Of a stretch of DNA of 44,982 bases, positions 26,860-35,579 are shown in pieces. The DNA is from Pediococcus damnosus. GTDB lineage: Bacteria; Bacillota; Bacilli; Lactobacillales; Lactobacillaceae. The stretch covers positions 1-44,982 of the forward strand of contig NZ_JQBD01000006.1 in assembly GCF_001437255.1 (NCBI RefSeq). Reading direction: 5' to 3'. The notes under the pieces are model-generated. The model was not told the origin of the DNA and made no database searches. It worked only from the letters and a program-made list of their open reading frames with translations. Positions within the stretch are counted from its first letter, which is position 1, and each line of letters opens with the position of its first letter. Position numbers and translations under genes: made by a program.

Positions 26860-28194
26860 TTGAAGTCTATTGAACCAAATTCAAATGTACCAGCACAATC
26901 CATTTCAAACCCTAAAGCGGCCTTACTGGGATTGCAGCATCTTCTGGCCATGTATTCAGGAGATGTGCTCGTCCCTTTGTTAATTGGTGGTTATCTTCAT
27001 TTCACCGCTGCTCAGATGACCTACCTTGTTTCAGTTGACATTTTCATGTGCGGAATTGCTACTCTGCTCCAACTTAAGAGAACTGCTCTTACCGGAATTG
27101 GGTTACCTGTTGTTTTAGGTTGCGCAGTTCAAGCGGTTCAACCTCTGCAAAATATTGGGGGAACATTGGGAGTTGGCGCCATGTATGGTGCAATTATCTG
27201 TGCCGGGATTTTCGTATTCTTAATCAGTGGGCTCTTCTCGAAAATAAAAGATCTTTTTCCACCAGTAGTTACCGGTTCGTTAATTACAATTATTGGATTC
27301 ACTTTAATTCCGGTAGCCTTTCAAAATTTAGGTGGTGGAAACGTCTCTTCCAAATCTTTCGGAGATCCCAAAAGTTTAATTGTTGGTTTTACAACCGTTA
27401 TTATCATTGTCGCAGTTAACATTTGGGGCAAAGGATTCATGCATTCAATTGCCATTCTCATTGGTATATTGGGAGGCACTTTCTTGGCCGGAGCCATGGG
27501 AATGGTATCATTATCGCCAGTTTCTCAAGCCAGCTGGTTTCATCTTCCTCAGCCTTTTTATTTTGGAACTCCTACATTTCACGGATCAGCAATTATAACT
27601 ATGATCATGGTTTCTCTAACAACGATGATTGAATCTACAGGAGTTTTCTTTGCTTTAAGTGACTTAACTGGTAAAAAGATTGAGCAAGACGACCTAAAAC
27701 GTGGGTATCGCGCTGAAGGCATTGCAGCCATCTTAGGTGGAATATTCAATACATTTCCTTATTCAACTTTTTCAGAAAATGTTGGGGTTTTACAACTTTC
27801 TGGTGTAAAAACACGTAAACCAATTTATTACTCAGCGTTCTTCCTGATTCTTCTTGGGTTGTTGCCAAAGGCTGGCGCTCTTGCTACCGTCATCCCTGAT
27901 CCAGTTTTAGGTGGTGCCATGATCGTTATGTTTGGTATTGTTGGCGCCCAAGGAATAAAGATTCTTCAACAAGTTGATTTCTCCAAAAATAAAAATATTT
28001 TAATTACTTCCCTTTCGATTGGAATGGGATTAGGTGTTACAATTTATCCACAAATTTTCCAATTTCTACCGACGGCTGCGCGGATGCTTTTTACCAACGG
28101 AATTGTCGTTGCCAGCATTGTCGCCGTTGTGCTTAATTTATGTTTTAATGGGTTGCATGGTGATTCGAATTCTGAAGTTCAAAAATCTAAATAA
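26860..28194 (+). CDS. NCS2 purine permease (xanthine/uracil type)
   Basis: A 444-aa transporter of the nucleobase:cation symporter-2 family with 12-14 hydrophobic segments. LLAMYSGDVLVPLLIGG near residue 30 and NTFPYSTFSENVGVLQLSGVKTR near residue 300 are the family motifs; the FPY.TFS.NVG form is typical of xanthine and urate carriers, while uracil carriers differ. Together with the guanine-class riboswitch in its leader this makes a xanthine permease (PbuX-like) the best call. The start is TTG with AAAGGAGAAA 7 nt upstream. The gene ends at a bidirectional terminator shared with luxS. Confidence 0.9.
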   Translation: MKSIEPNSNVPAQSISNPKAALLGLQHLLAMYSGDVLVPLLIGGYLHFTAAQMTYLVSVDIFMCGIATLLQLKRTALTGIGLPVVLGCAVQAVQPLQNIGGTLGVGAMYGAIICAGIFVFLISGLFSKIKDLFPPVVTGSLITIIGFTLIPVAFQNLGGGNVSSKSFGDPKSLIVGFTTVIIIVAVNIWGKGFMHSIAILIGILGGTFLAGAMGMVSLSPVSQASWFHLPQPFYFGTPTFHGSAIITMIMVSLTTMIESTGVFFALSDLTGKKIEQDDLKRGYRAEGIAAILGGIFNTFPYSTFSENVGVLQLSGVKTRKPIYYSAFFLILLGLLPKAGALATVIPDPVLGGAMIVMFGIVGAQGIKILQQVDFSKNKNILITSLSIGMGLGVTIYPQIFQFLPTAARMLFTNGIVVASIVAVVLNLCFNGLHGDSNSEVQKSK

Positions 28195-28207
28195 AACTTT
28201 ATTAACT

Positions 28208-28259
28208 AAAAAAGGTATCAAGTAAATCCCTTTAACAGGACTTACTTGATACCTTTTTC
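28208..28259. terminator. Bidirectional terminator between permease and luxS
   Basis: AAAAAAGGTATCAAGTAA pairs with TTACTTGATACCTTTTT across a short loop. The stem is flanked by A and T runs between two convergent genes. Confidence 0.9.
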
Positions 28260-28281
28260 AGTTATTCTAACTTAATTGTGT

Positions 28282-28755
28282 TTAAACAACCTGACGGTCA
28301 AATGGATCTTTGCTGATACCTTTCTCAAGAATAGCTTTTGACCATTCCTTAGCAGAGAACAATGAATGATCACGATAATTTCCGCAACTGTACTTGTCTG
28401 TTCCTTGAACATCTTTCCATTCAATCTTGTTGGCAATATCTTCTAATGAACCCTTCAAAGCCTTTGCAACTTCTTCAGTTGAATGCTCACCCCAAGTAAT
28501 CAAATGGAATCCTGTGCGGCAGCCAAATGGTGAACAATCAATGACACCATCCATACGGTCACGTAACAGGCCAGCTAATAAATGTTCAATTGTATGTAAC
28601 CCAGCAGTTGGAATTGCATTTTGATTTGGTTGAACTAAACGTAAATCAAAGTTTGAAATTTTGTCGCCTTTAGCACCAGTTTCTACGGTGATCAAACGAA
28701 CATATGGTGCCTTTACCTTTGTGTGATCCAATGTGAAGCTTTCAACTTTTGCCAT
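28282..28755 (-). CDS. luxS: S-ribosylhomocysteine lyase LuxS
   Basis: A 157-aa metalloenzyme that cleaves S-ribosylhomocysteine to homocysteine and DPD, the precursor of autoinducer-2. It closes the activated methyl cycle after SAM-dependent methylation. Metal ligands H54 and H58 are in HTIEH, with E57 as the general base, and C124 is in SCGNYRDHS. The catalytic cysteine is C79 in SPFGCRTGF. Length is normal and all key residues are present. The start has GAAGGAG 9 nt upstream, and this ribosome binding site is the end of the first 98-bp leader repeat. It follows metNIQ on the same strand, so methionine uptake and homocysteine recycling are physically linked. Confidence 0.97.
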   Translation of the reverse strand: MAKVESFTLDHTKVKAPYVRLITVETGAKGDKISNFDLRLVQPNQNAIPTAGLHTIEHLLAGLLRDRMDGVIDCSPFGCRTGFHLITWGEHSTEEVAKALKGSLEDIANKIEWKDVQGTDKYSCGNYRDHSLFSAKEWSKAILEKGISKDPFDRQVV

Positions 28756-28764
28756 AATATATAT

Positions 28765-29255
28765 CTCCTTCTCAATTTTTATGTCTATTTTGCATTCGCA
28801 AAATCTTATTTTCGAAACGGATGTCCATCCTCGCTACGCCATTAAAATGGCTAGTCGGACTGGCTCCTTCTCAATTTTAATATCTTTTTGCATTTGCAAA
28901 ATCTTATTTTCGAAACGGATGTCCATCCTCGCTACGCCATTAAAATGGCTAGTCGGACTGGCTCCTTCTCAATTTTAATATCTTTTTGCATTTGCAAAAT
29001 CTTATTTTCGAAACGGATGTCCATCCTCGCTACGCCATTAAAATGGCTAGTCGGACTGGCTCCTTCTCAATTTTAATATCTTTTTGCATTTGCAAAATCT
29101 TATTTTCGAAACGGATGTCCATCCTCGCTACGCCATTAAAATGGCTAGTCGGACTGGCTCCTTCTCAATTTTAATATCTTTTTGCATTTGCAAAATCTTA
29201 TTTTCGAAACGGATGTCCATCCTCGCTACGCCATTAAAATGGCTAGTCGGACTGA
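28765..29255 (-). repeat. Five tandem 98-bp units in the luxS leader
   Basis: Units start at 28765 (99 bp, slightly diverged), 28864, 28962, 29060 and 29158; the four inner units are essentially identical. On the transcribed (minus) strand each unit carries TTTTGCAAATGCAAAA, GGATGGACATCC and GCCATTTTAATGGC, three perfect short inverted repeats, plus TTTCGAAA, and ends with TTGAGAAGGAG, a Shine-Dalgarno sequence. In the unit next to luxS that sequence is the functional ribosome binding site. The array has no unique spacers, so it is not a CRISPR, and 98 is not a multiple of 3, so it is not coding. Confidence 0.95.
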
Positions 29256-29281
29256 CCCCTTCTCTTTTATTCTTCACGTCT

Positions 29282-29309
29282 ATTCTACAACTATTGGCTC
29301 TTATTTCAA
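29282..29309 (-). promoter_or_regulatory. Candidate luxS promoter
   Basis: On the minus strand TTGAAA (29304-29309), a 16-bp spacer and TAGAAT (29282-29287) overlap the end of metQ. Transcription from here would place all five 98-bp units inside a leader of about 520 nt. Confidence 0.55.
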
Positions 29310-30152
29310 ATATGAAATCGGTTTTTGAACCTCAATTTTCGTACCATAGTACTTATCCTTAATATAACGCTGAATATCCTTCTTGTGATACAACTTCACT
29401 AATTTTTTGTATTGTGGATTCGACGCGTTGCCTTTTGCCGTTGCTAAAATATTGATATTGGAGCGAGTACTTTGGTTAATTTCTTCATGAAAAATTGAAT
29501 CCTTCAGTACATGCAAATGACCCTCAAGAGCAACGGTATTTGAAATTAAAACGACATCCACATCCTTCAACACTCGGGGCCCCGTTGTATCATCAATTTC
29601 TTTAAATTTCAGATGACGAGGATTTTGTGTAATATCGTTAGTATTTCCTAACGCCCCAAAATTAGCTTTCAATTTAATCAGCCCCGCTGTCTGTAATAAC
29701 AACAAATCACGCGCCGTATTGGCTGGGTTGTTCGCAATCGCAATTGTGGCACCATCAGGAATTTCTGAAATTGCCTTGTACTTCTTTGAATAAATTCCCA
29801 TCGGCTCTAAGTAAGTGGTTCCTAAAGCCCGTAACTGTTGCTTTGGATGTTGTTTATTATACGCTTCATAGTAAGAATACGATTGAAACGCATTAACATC
29901 AATGTTTCCTTGCGCCGTGCCATTATTCAACTGCACACCATCAGTTACTTGCTGAACTTTAATTTTTAAACCCGCTTCTTTTGCATCTTTACTACTAGCA
30001 ATATGTTTCCAAATATCATAATCTGAGCCCATTGATCCAACCGTAATTGTACTCGTTTTTGCTTTGGCCGAGTGACTTATCTGATGAACCCCCATCACGG
30101 CCGCCACCAATACTACAACAATTCCTAAAACCCACCAAGCACTTTTTTTCAT
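29301..30152 (-). CDS. metQ: MetQ-like methionine-binding protein
   Basis: A 283-aa substrate-binding protein of the NlpA/MetQ family. VGSMGSDYDIWKHIA at the start of the mature domain, NAFQSYSYYEAYN, EPMGIYSKKYK and IAIANNPANTARDLLLLQTAGLI are family signatures. Together with metI and metN it forms the D/L-methionine ABC importer. Most relatives are lipoproteins. This one has a hydrophobic N-terminus (WWVLGIVVVLVAAVMGV) but no cysteine at all, so it is either an uncleaved membrane-tethered protein or a secreted one. It is the last gene of the operon under the Met T-box, and no terminator separates it from the luxS leader. Confidence 0.9.
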   Translation of the reverse strand: MKKSAWWVLGIVVVLVAAVMGVHQISHSAKAKTSTITVGSMGSDYDIWKHIASSKDAKEAGLKIKVQQVTDGVQLNNGTAQGNIDVNAFQSYSYYEAYNKQHPKQQLRALGTTYLEPMGIYSKKYKAISEIPDGATIAIANNPANTARDLLLLQTAGLIKLKANFGALGNTNDITQNPRHLKFKEIDDTTGPRVLKDVDVVLISNTVALEGHLHVLKDSIFHEEINQSTRSNINILATAKGNASNPQYKKLVKLYHKKDIQRYIKDKYYGTKIEVQKPISYLK

Positions 30153-30239
30153 GTTTTTCTCCCCTTTATCTTAAACATAGTTATTTCTCTTGAAACCCTC
30201 TGCTAACACCACCTTTAACCTTCAATTAAGTTCATTTCA

Positions 30240-30908
30240 TTAATGTTCCAATCGTTTGGCCAACCAATCACCAACAAACTGGACAATAAACACCATCACT
30301 AAAATAATAATCATTGCCACAATGGTTACGTCATTTTCAAAACGCGCGTAACCAATGCTAATTGCAATATCGCCTAACCCACCTGAACCAATTGCTCCGG
30401 CCATGGTTGTTAACCCGATCAAACTAATGATCGTCACAACTGAAACGCGAATGATATCCGGTAATCCTTCTCGCAGATACACGCGAAAAATAATTTCGGT
30501 GGGACTAGATCCGGATGCCTCTGCTGCTTCCACCACCCCTGGATCAATTTCGGTTAAGGCGTTTTGAATCTGCCGCGCATAAAAGGGAAAGATGCCAATG
30601 ATCAAAGGCACTAACGCGGCCGTTGTCCCAATCGTCGTTCCCACTAAATATCTTGTAAATGGCGCAATCACAGCCAACAAAATAATAAACGGAATCGACC
30701 TTAAAATATTCACTACTTTATCTAACAATCCATATAAGAAACTATCTTCAAGAATTCCGCCAGGCTGACTAACAATTAAGAAAATACCGGTTGCTAATCC
30801 AAAAACACCTGCCACCAGTGAAGAAATCAGTGTCATATAAATTGTCTGCCACGTTGCTTGAACAAACTCAGATTGCATATGAATTACATTTGGTAGCCAA
30901 CTTGCCAT
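30240..30908 (-). CDS. metI: Methionine ABC transporter permease MetI
   Basis: A 222-aa inner-membrane permease with five to six hydrophobic segments. The EAA loop is visible as EAAEASGSSPTEIIFRVYLREGLPDIIR, where the ABC subunit docks. RSIPFIILLAVIAPFTR is a typical MetI segment. Its ATG overlaps the metN stop (TAATG), a sign of translational coupling. Confidence 0.94.
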   Translation of the reverse strand: MASWLPNVIHMQSEFVQATWQTIYMTLISSLVAGVFGLATGIFLIVSQPGGILEDSFLYGLLDKVVNILRSIPFIILLAVIAPFTRYLVGTTIGTTAALVPLIIGIFPFYARQIQNALTEIDPGVVEAAEASGSSPTEIIFRVYLREGLPDIIRVSVVTIISLIGLTTMAGAIGSGGLGDIAISIGYARFENDVTIVAMIIILVMVFIVQFVGDWLAKRLEH

Positions 30909-31975
30909 TAGCCAGTCACCTCACTTTCTGTTGCTTGGTTTAATAGTTTTACACGAACTTGATTGACCTTTAGGAAACTAATCGCTTCAGTAATATCGGT
31001 TGGCTTGCCCGCCAAAACTAATATCATAAATCCTAGCGTTTCACTATGTAACTGTTCAACATTCGCAAATAGAATGTTGCCATCTACATTAAATTGTTTT
31101 GCTAAGGTTGAAATAATTGGTTCCTCAGTTGATTTACCAATGAAATTTAATTGCACTAATTGTTGGTCCGGACTAAGGTGTTGAAACTTTGGATTTTCAG
31201 TCACCTTTTGAACAGCAGGACCCACATTTGTGGCAATATTTATAAATTCTTGGGTCAACAATTTTTTAGGTGTTGAAAAAATAGATTCAATTGTGCCCCG
31301 TTCTACAACTTCCCCCTTTTGCATGACCGCCACATGATTACAAATTTCTTTAACGGCCTGCATTTCGTGCGTAATTAAAACAATGGTCAGTCCTAATTTT
31401 TGGTTCAATTGTTTCAAAAGGTTCAAAATGGAAAGCGTCGTTTTTGGATCCAAGGCACTGGTGGCCTCATCACTAATTAAAATATCCGGATCATTGGCCA
31501 AGGCCCGGGCAATTGCCACCCGTTGTTTCTGGCCACCTGATAACTGACGTGGATAATCATTTTTACGTTGGTCTAAACCAACTAGCCTTAAAAGCTCGGT
31601 TGCTTTTTTAAGGCGTTCATCCTTTGACAATTTTGTTTTGAATAACGGATATTCCACATTTCCCAGAATCGTGCGGGATTTCATCAAATTGAAATGCTGA
31701 AAAATCATGCCAATCTTAGTTCGTGCTTGCCTCAATGCTTCTGGTTTCAAAGCCAATAGATCTTGATCGTTAACCTTAACTTTTCCCGAGGTCGGTTTTT
31801 GCAAAAGGTTGATCACGCGCACCAAAGTACTTTTTCCAGCACCTGAATAACCCACAATTCCGTATATATCGCCCTTTTCAACTTGTAAATCAACATCCGT
31901 AACGGCCTTTACCTGCTTCTCACCATCTTTAAATTCAACGTTTATCTGATTTAAATCAATGATATTTTCAGTCAT
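30908..31975 (-). CDS. metN: Methionine ABC transporter ATPase MetN
   Basis: A 355-aa ABC ATPase. Walker A GYSGAGKST is at residues 42-50, the signature LSGGQ follows PRQ, and Walker B is ILISDEATSALDP, with the switch His in ITHEM. The C-terminal 100 residues (NFIGKSTEEPIISTLAKQFN onwards) form the NIL/ACT-like domain that binds methionine and inhibits transport in MetN proteins. AAGGTG precedes the ATG. First gene of the metNIQ operon and directly behind a Met T-box. Confidence 0.96.
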   Translation of the reverse strand: MTENIIDLNQINVEFKDGEKQVKAVTDVDLQVEKGDIYGIVGYSGAGKSTLVRVINLLQKPTSGKVKVNDQDLLALKPEALRQARTKIGMIFQHFNLMKSRTILGNVEYPLFKTKLSKDERLKKATELLRLVGLDQRKNDYPRQLSGGQKQRVAIARALANDPDILISDEATSALDPKTTLSILNLLKQLNQKLGLTIVLITHEMQAVKEICNHVAVMQKGEVVERGTIESIFSTPKKLLTQEFINIATNVGPAVQKVTENPKFQHLSPDQQLVQLNFIGKSTEEPIISTLAKQFNVDGNILFANVEQLHSETLGFMILVLAGKPTDITEAISFLKVNQVRVKLLNQATESEVTG

Positions 31976-31997
31976 CCAATCACCTTCTTTTTAGAAT

Positions 31998-32275
31998 AAA
32001 AAAAGTTTCCGCCCCTAAATCTTCAAATTAAAGATTAGGGACGAAAACTTCGCGTTACCACCCATATTCATGTTATTCTCACAAATAACACCTCATCGAC
32101 ACCAAAAATTATGTCTGGGATTATATCGTATCCTCACGTATTTAAAGCTTGCACCTTAAATATTAGCTCTGAGCTCATCTTCAACCCCAACAATTGATTC
32201 CTTTTCACCAAACGGAACTCTCTAAACAACCAAAGGATTTACTCTTCTCTTCTTCGCATCATTATTTAATAATTG
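31998..32275 (-). promoter_or_regulatory. Met T-box leader of metNIQ
   Basis: On the minus strand the T-box sequence TGGGTGGTAACGCG (32051-32064) is followed by a terminator stem (CGTCCCTAATCTT against AAGATTTAGGGGCGG) and seven T. The stem I elements AGAGAGTTCCG and GGTGAAAAGG are present. The specifier loop reads GAAGATGAGC, giving ATG (plus-strand 32176-32178), the methionine codon. Uncharged tRNA-Met would stabilise the antiterminator and turn on methionine uptake. Confidence 0.93.
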
Positions 32276-32280
32276 AATTC

Positions 32281-32308
32281 ATTCTATCATCAAAATTTAA
32301 TAAGTCAA
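32281..32308 (-). promoter_or_regulatory. Promoter of the metNIQ T-box transcript
   Basis: TTGACT (32303-32308), a 16-bp spacer and TAGAAT (32281-32286) on the minus strand. A TATAAT (32328-32333) on the plus strand is the probable -10 of the divergent tag gene, so the two promoters sit back to back. Confidence 0.75.
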
Positions 32309-32389
32309 GCTACCGGCTAAATTGCGATATAATAGACTTAAATAATTATGGGTGGTAGAAATACCACGATAACTGCTGGAGGTTAAAGT

Positions 32390-32965
32390 ATGCAACAAAC
32401 ATTAGATGACTTCATCTGTACCTGGGCTAAAAATAGTGGACCTGAAATTCGCGCTTATCACAAAAACGAATGGTGCCGTCCTTCTCATGATGACCAATAT
32501 ATTTTTGAAATGATGAGTTTGGAAATTTTTCAGGCCGGATTGAATTGGGAACTTGTTTTAAAGAAACGACCCGCTTTTCAAAGAGCTTTCCATAATTTCA
32601 ATCCCCAGCAAGTAGCCACAATGACGACTGATGAAACTGACCACTTACTAACTGATTCATCGATTATTCGAAACCGTTTAAAAATTGAAGATACTGTAAT
32701 CAATGCACAGGCGTTTTTAAAAATTCAAAAAGAATTTGGCAGCTTTGATAAATATATTTGGCAATTCGTGAACAATCATCAAGTTAACAACCACATTCGA
32801 ATTCCTGAAGAAATTCATGCAAAGACTCCACTTTCAGAAAAAATTTCTAAAGACTTGAAACAGCATGGCTTTAAATTTATGGGACCCACAATTACTTATT
32901 CTTTCATGCAGGCAATTGGCTTAGTAAATGATCATGAAATTAGTTGTATGGACAATCCTGGTTAA
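32390..32965 (+). CDS. tag: DNA-3-methyladenine glycosylase I
   Basis: A 191-aa base-excision-repair glycosylase that removes 3-methyladenine. The family opening C..W......R.YHKNEW and the segment FEMMSLEIFQAGLNWELVLKKR are clear. The zinc-snap ligands are C10, H24, H182 and C186, the same spacing (H-x3-C) as in Escherichia coli Tag. CTGGAGG precedes the ATG. It is followed 24 bp later by a GDSL esterase on the same strand, probably in one operon ending at the terminator at 34007. Confidence 0.93.
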   Translation: MQQTLDDFICTWAKNSGPEIRAYHKNEWCRPSHDDQYIFEMMSLEIFQAGLNWELVLKKRPAFQRAFHNFNPQQVATMTTDETDHLLTDSSIIRNRLKIEDTVINAQAFLKIQKEFGSFDKYIWQFVNNHQVNNHIRIPEEIHAKTPLSEKISKDLKQHGFKFMGPTITYSFMQAIGLVNDHEISCMDNPG

Positions 32966-32989
32966 CTTCAAATAAGGACGGTAATAATT

Positions 32990-33991
32990 ATGGCGCAATC
33001 AAAATACGTTCAAACAACTGCCAACGGCTGCTTTGCCGGTGCTTATTTTATGGGTCGTTGGGTTCAAAAATCGGTTTTAAACCAACGCGCCATGTATACA
33101 ACCAACCTTGGTGCCGCCATTTTATTTATGACTAAGGACACCGATTGTTTGAAATTAGCATTTGCAAACACTACCCCAACTGCTCGCTTTCAACCAGAAA
33201 TTGGTATCTTTATTGATGATAACCCCGAGCTGCGATTTAAGGTCAATGAAGTCCCTGATGAACTTCATATGAAGCTGAGTGGTCCTCATTTGATTCGCAT
33301 TGTCTTTGCTGGCAACTCTGATTCAGATGAGCTTTGGCAATACCAACAAGGACTGGCAATTACCCAACTTGCTGTTACGAATCCCGGCATTATGATCCCT
33401 GTGAAACCAGCCGGAAAAACTATTGCTTTTATTGGTGACTCAATTACGGCAGGCTGTTGGGTTCTAAAACGAACCCCCTCTGTCGGTTACGCTGCCGAAC
33501 AAAATTATGCGGCACAGACTGCCCAAATTCTTAACGCGCAAGATTTAAGAATTGCCTACAGTGCAGCTGGCCTTTTACGCTACGGAACTGGTGGTGTACC
33601 CGCTGCTCCTCGTTTTGTAAAATACATTAACTTTGAAACTCCTGCTCCAAGCTACCATCCTGACCTTGTTGTGCTTAATATCGGGACTAATGATCAACGT
33701 TTTGATGGTAACCTGATGAAAATTCAATTTTTAAACTTCTTTCACGAACTTCAGGACCTTTTTCCGAAAGCAACTTTAAATGTTTTGATTCCGTTTAACC
33801 AAGCTTTTTCCAAAGAATTGCGTGAACTCTCGCAAGAGAATTCCGAACTATTCTTTCTAATTGAGACCGCTCAGTGGCCCCTTACTTATACTGATCAGGC
33901 CCATCCAGATCTAAAGGGTTCCACCCTGGCCGCACAATACCTTTCCAGGGTACTTGTAAACCACTATGGATCTGATTATTTTAAAATTTAA
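32990..33991 (+). CDS. GDSL/SGNH esterase, CE2-like
   Basis: A 333-aa SGNH hydrolase. The N-terminal 140 residues look like a beta-rich jelly-roll, and the catalytic part begins at FIGDSITAG (nucleophile S151). Block III is NIGTND and the last block is D302-x-x-H305 (DQAHPD). A jelly-roll followed by an SGNH domain is the layout of carbohydrate esterase family 2, so a sugar deacetylase is likely. There is no signal peptide, so it acts in the cytoplasm. AAGGACGG lies before the ATG. Confidence 0.85.
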   Translation: MAQSKYVQTTANGCFAGAYFMGRWVQKSVLNQRAMYTTNLGAAILFMTKDTDCLKLAFANTTPTARFQPEIGIFIDDNPELRFKVNEVPDELHMKLSGPHLIRIVFAGNSDSDELWQYQQGLAITQLAVTNPGIMIPVKPAGKTIAFIGDSITAGCWVLKRTPSVGYAAEQNYAAQTAQILNAQDLRIAYSAAGLLRYGTGGVPAAPRFVKYINFETPAPSYHPDLVVLNIGTNDQRFDGNLMKIQFLNFFHELQDLFPKATLNVLIPFNQAFSKELRELSQENSELFFLIETAQWPLTYTDQAHPDLKGSTLAAQYLSRVLVNHYGSDYFKI

Positions 33992-34006
33992 ATTATGTTT
34001 GATAGG

Positions 34007-34035
34007 ACTGTGATCAATAATGATCACAGTTTTTA
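34007..34035 (+). terminator. Terminator of the tag-esterase operon
   Basis: ACTGTGATCA and TGATCACAGT form a perfect 10-bp stem with an ATAA loop, followed by TTTTTAG. It overlaps the 3' end of the convergent transporter gene. Confidence 0.85.
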
Positions 34036-35451
34036 GTTCAAGCCACCTTCAGAATCTGGTACAGCTTCTGTTTTTTTAGAATCTGTAACATGTTTCATGC
34101 CAATCCCTGTAAACCCACTAATAATGGAAAAAATTGGTGATAGGATGCTAAAGAATGCAAATGGCAAAAAGTGAAGAACTGGAACGCCAAGGGTATTTGC
34201 TGCAAAGGCCCCCGCAACTCCCCAAGGAATCAGGTAATTAATAACAGTTCCGCCATCTTCAAGAACTCGACTTAATGCTTCATTGGCTAGTCCGGCATCC
34301 TGAAATGGTTTCTTAAAGGCCTTGCCGGGTAAAATAACGGATAAGTATTGCTCACCGATAAAAAGATTAACGCCAATTCCAGTAAAAATTGTTGCAGTAA
34401 CTAACTTACCATCGGAATTCAATCGTTTCGCTAAGGGCGTCATGACCGCTTGAATCAAACCAAACTTCATTAACAGGCCGCCTAACGACAAGGTTAAGAT
34501 GATTAGGGAAACTGTTCCCATCATGCTGCCAATGCCACCTCGAGTTAATAACGCATCAACACTCGCATTCCCAGTTTTAGCGACAAAACCGTTTTCGATA
34601 ATTGTCGCAATCTTACTAATCTGGGTTTGGGGCTGTTCAATAAAAATCATCACCACAGAAACCACAATATTTATAAACAAAGTTGGAATTGCGGGGATTT
34701 TTCGCCATGCACAAAAGAACATTAATGCGATCGGAATAATTGCCCAAGCACTCACACTAAAATGTGATTCCAGAACTGCAACGGTCTGGTTAATTTTACC
34801 CAAATTAGCCGTCGTTGTTGCTTGGTAGCCTAAGATCGCGTATAAAATAAGCGAACCAATAAAGGCTGGAATTGTTGACCACATGAGATTCTTAATATGT
34901 TTAAACAAATCTACGTCAGCAACCGCTGAAGCTAAATTGGTTGAATCTGAAAGTGGTGATGATTTATCTCCAAAAATTGCTCCAGAAATGATGGCACCAG
35001 CAACCAAGGCTGGATTTACGCCCATTGTGAGTCCCATTCCAAAGAATGCAATGCCGATGGTTGAAATGATGGTAAATGCTGATCCAATCGAAGTCCCTAC
35101 TAACGCACAAACGACAAATACGGACGGTACAAACCATTTAACGCTAATCATATGAAATCCTAAGACCATCATTGAAGGAATGATCCCAGCGGCGATCCAC
35201 GTACTGATCAGTGCGCCAACTAGAATAAAAATAAAAATTGGAATAATTCCCGTTTGAATACCTTCTTTAATTCCGTCATCTACATCTGACCAGGCAAAAT
35301 GCCGAAACTTGGCCCAGAAAGTCACAATCACTAACACCAATAAAACGGGAGTTTGAGGAGATAATCCAAATTTAATAACTCCTAATCCCATTACCAACAG
35401 CATTCCCAATAACACAATGCTTGCTTCTTTAAAACTTACTTTATTTTCCAT
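34033..35451 (-). CDS. NhaC-family antiporter, candidate tyrosine transporter
   Basis: A 472-aa transporter of the NhaC Na+/H+ antiporter family with about 12 hydrophobic segments. GAIISGAIFGDKSSPLSDSTNLAS is the family signature. Members carry out Na+/H+, malate/lactate or amino-acid-linked exchange. The gene is preceded by a T-box whose specifier reads TAC, so a tyrosine-linked substrate is more likely than simple sodium export. Comparable Tyr T-box/NhaC pairs are known in Firmicutes, to my knowledge. The start is placed at the ATG (MENKVSF) with GAGGTG 5 nt before it; an ATG four codons upstream has no site. Confidence 0.88.
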   Translation of the reverse strand: MENKVSFKEASIVLLGMLLVMGLGVIKFGLSPQTPVLLVLVIVTFWAKFRHFAWSDVDDGIKEGIQTGIIPIFIFILVGALISTWIAAGIIPSMMVLGFHMISVKWFVPSVFVVCALVGTSIGSAFTIISTIGIAFFGMGLTMGVNPALVAGAIISGAIFGDKSSPLSDSTNLASAVADVDLFKHIKNLMWSTIPAFIGSLILYAILGYQATTTANLGKINQTVAVLESHFSVSAWAIIPIALMFFCAWRKIPAIPTLFINIVVSVVMIFIEQPQTQISKIATIIENGFVAKTGNASVDALLTRGGIGSMMGTVSLIILTLSLGGLLMKFGLIQAVMTPLAKRLNSDGKLVTATIFTGIGVNLFIGEQYLSVILPGKAFKKPFQDAGLANEALSRVLEDGGTVINYLIPWGVAGAFAANTLGVPVLHFLPFAFFSILSPIFSIISGFTGIGMKHVTDSKKTEAVPDSEGGLN

Positions 35452-35579
35452 ATTGCACCTCATTTTTAGTTTTTATTCACCAGCTCAATCAGTTAGCTTT
35501 AAAGACTAATAACGAGATATGCCTCCGCACTTACATTTATCCATATCATCGTGCCCCTTAGTTTCAAATTTTAGGTAAT

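Noticed and set aside
28765-29255. The 98-bp array as a CRISPR or as coding repeats
   Set aside because: There are no unique spacers, the units are contiguous, and 98 bp does not keep a reading frame; overlapping 62-aa frames on the plus strand are by-products.
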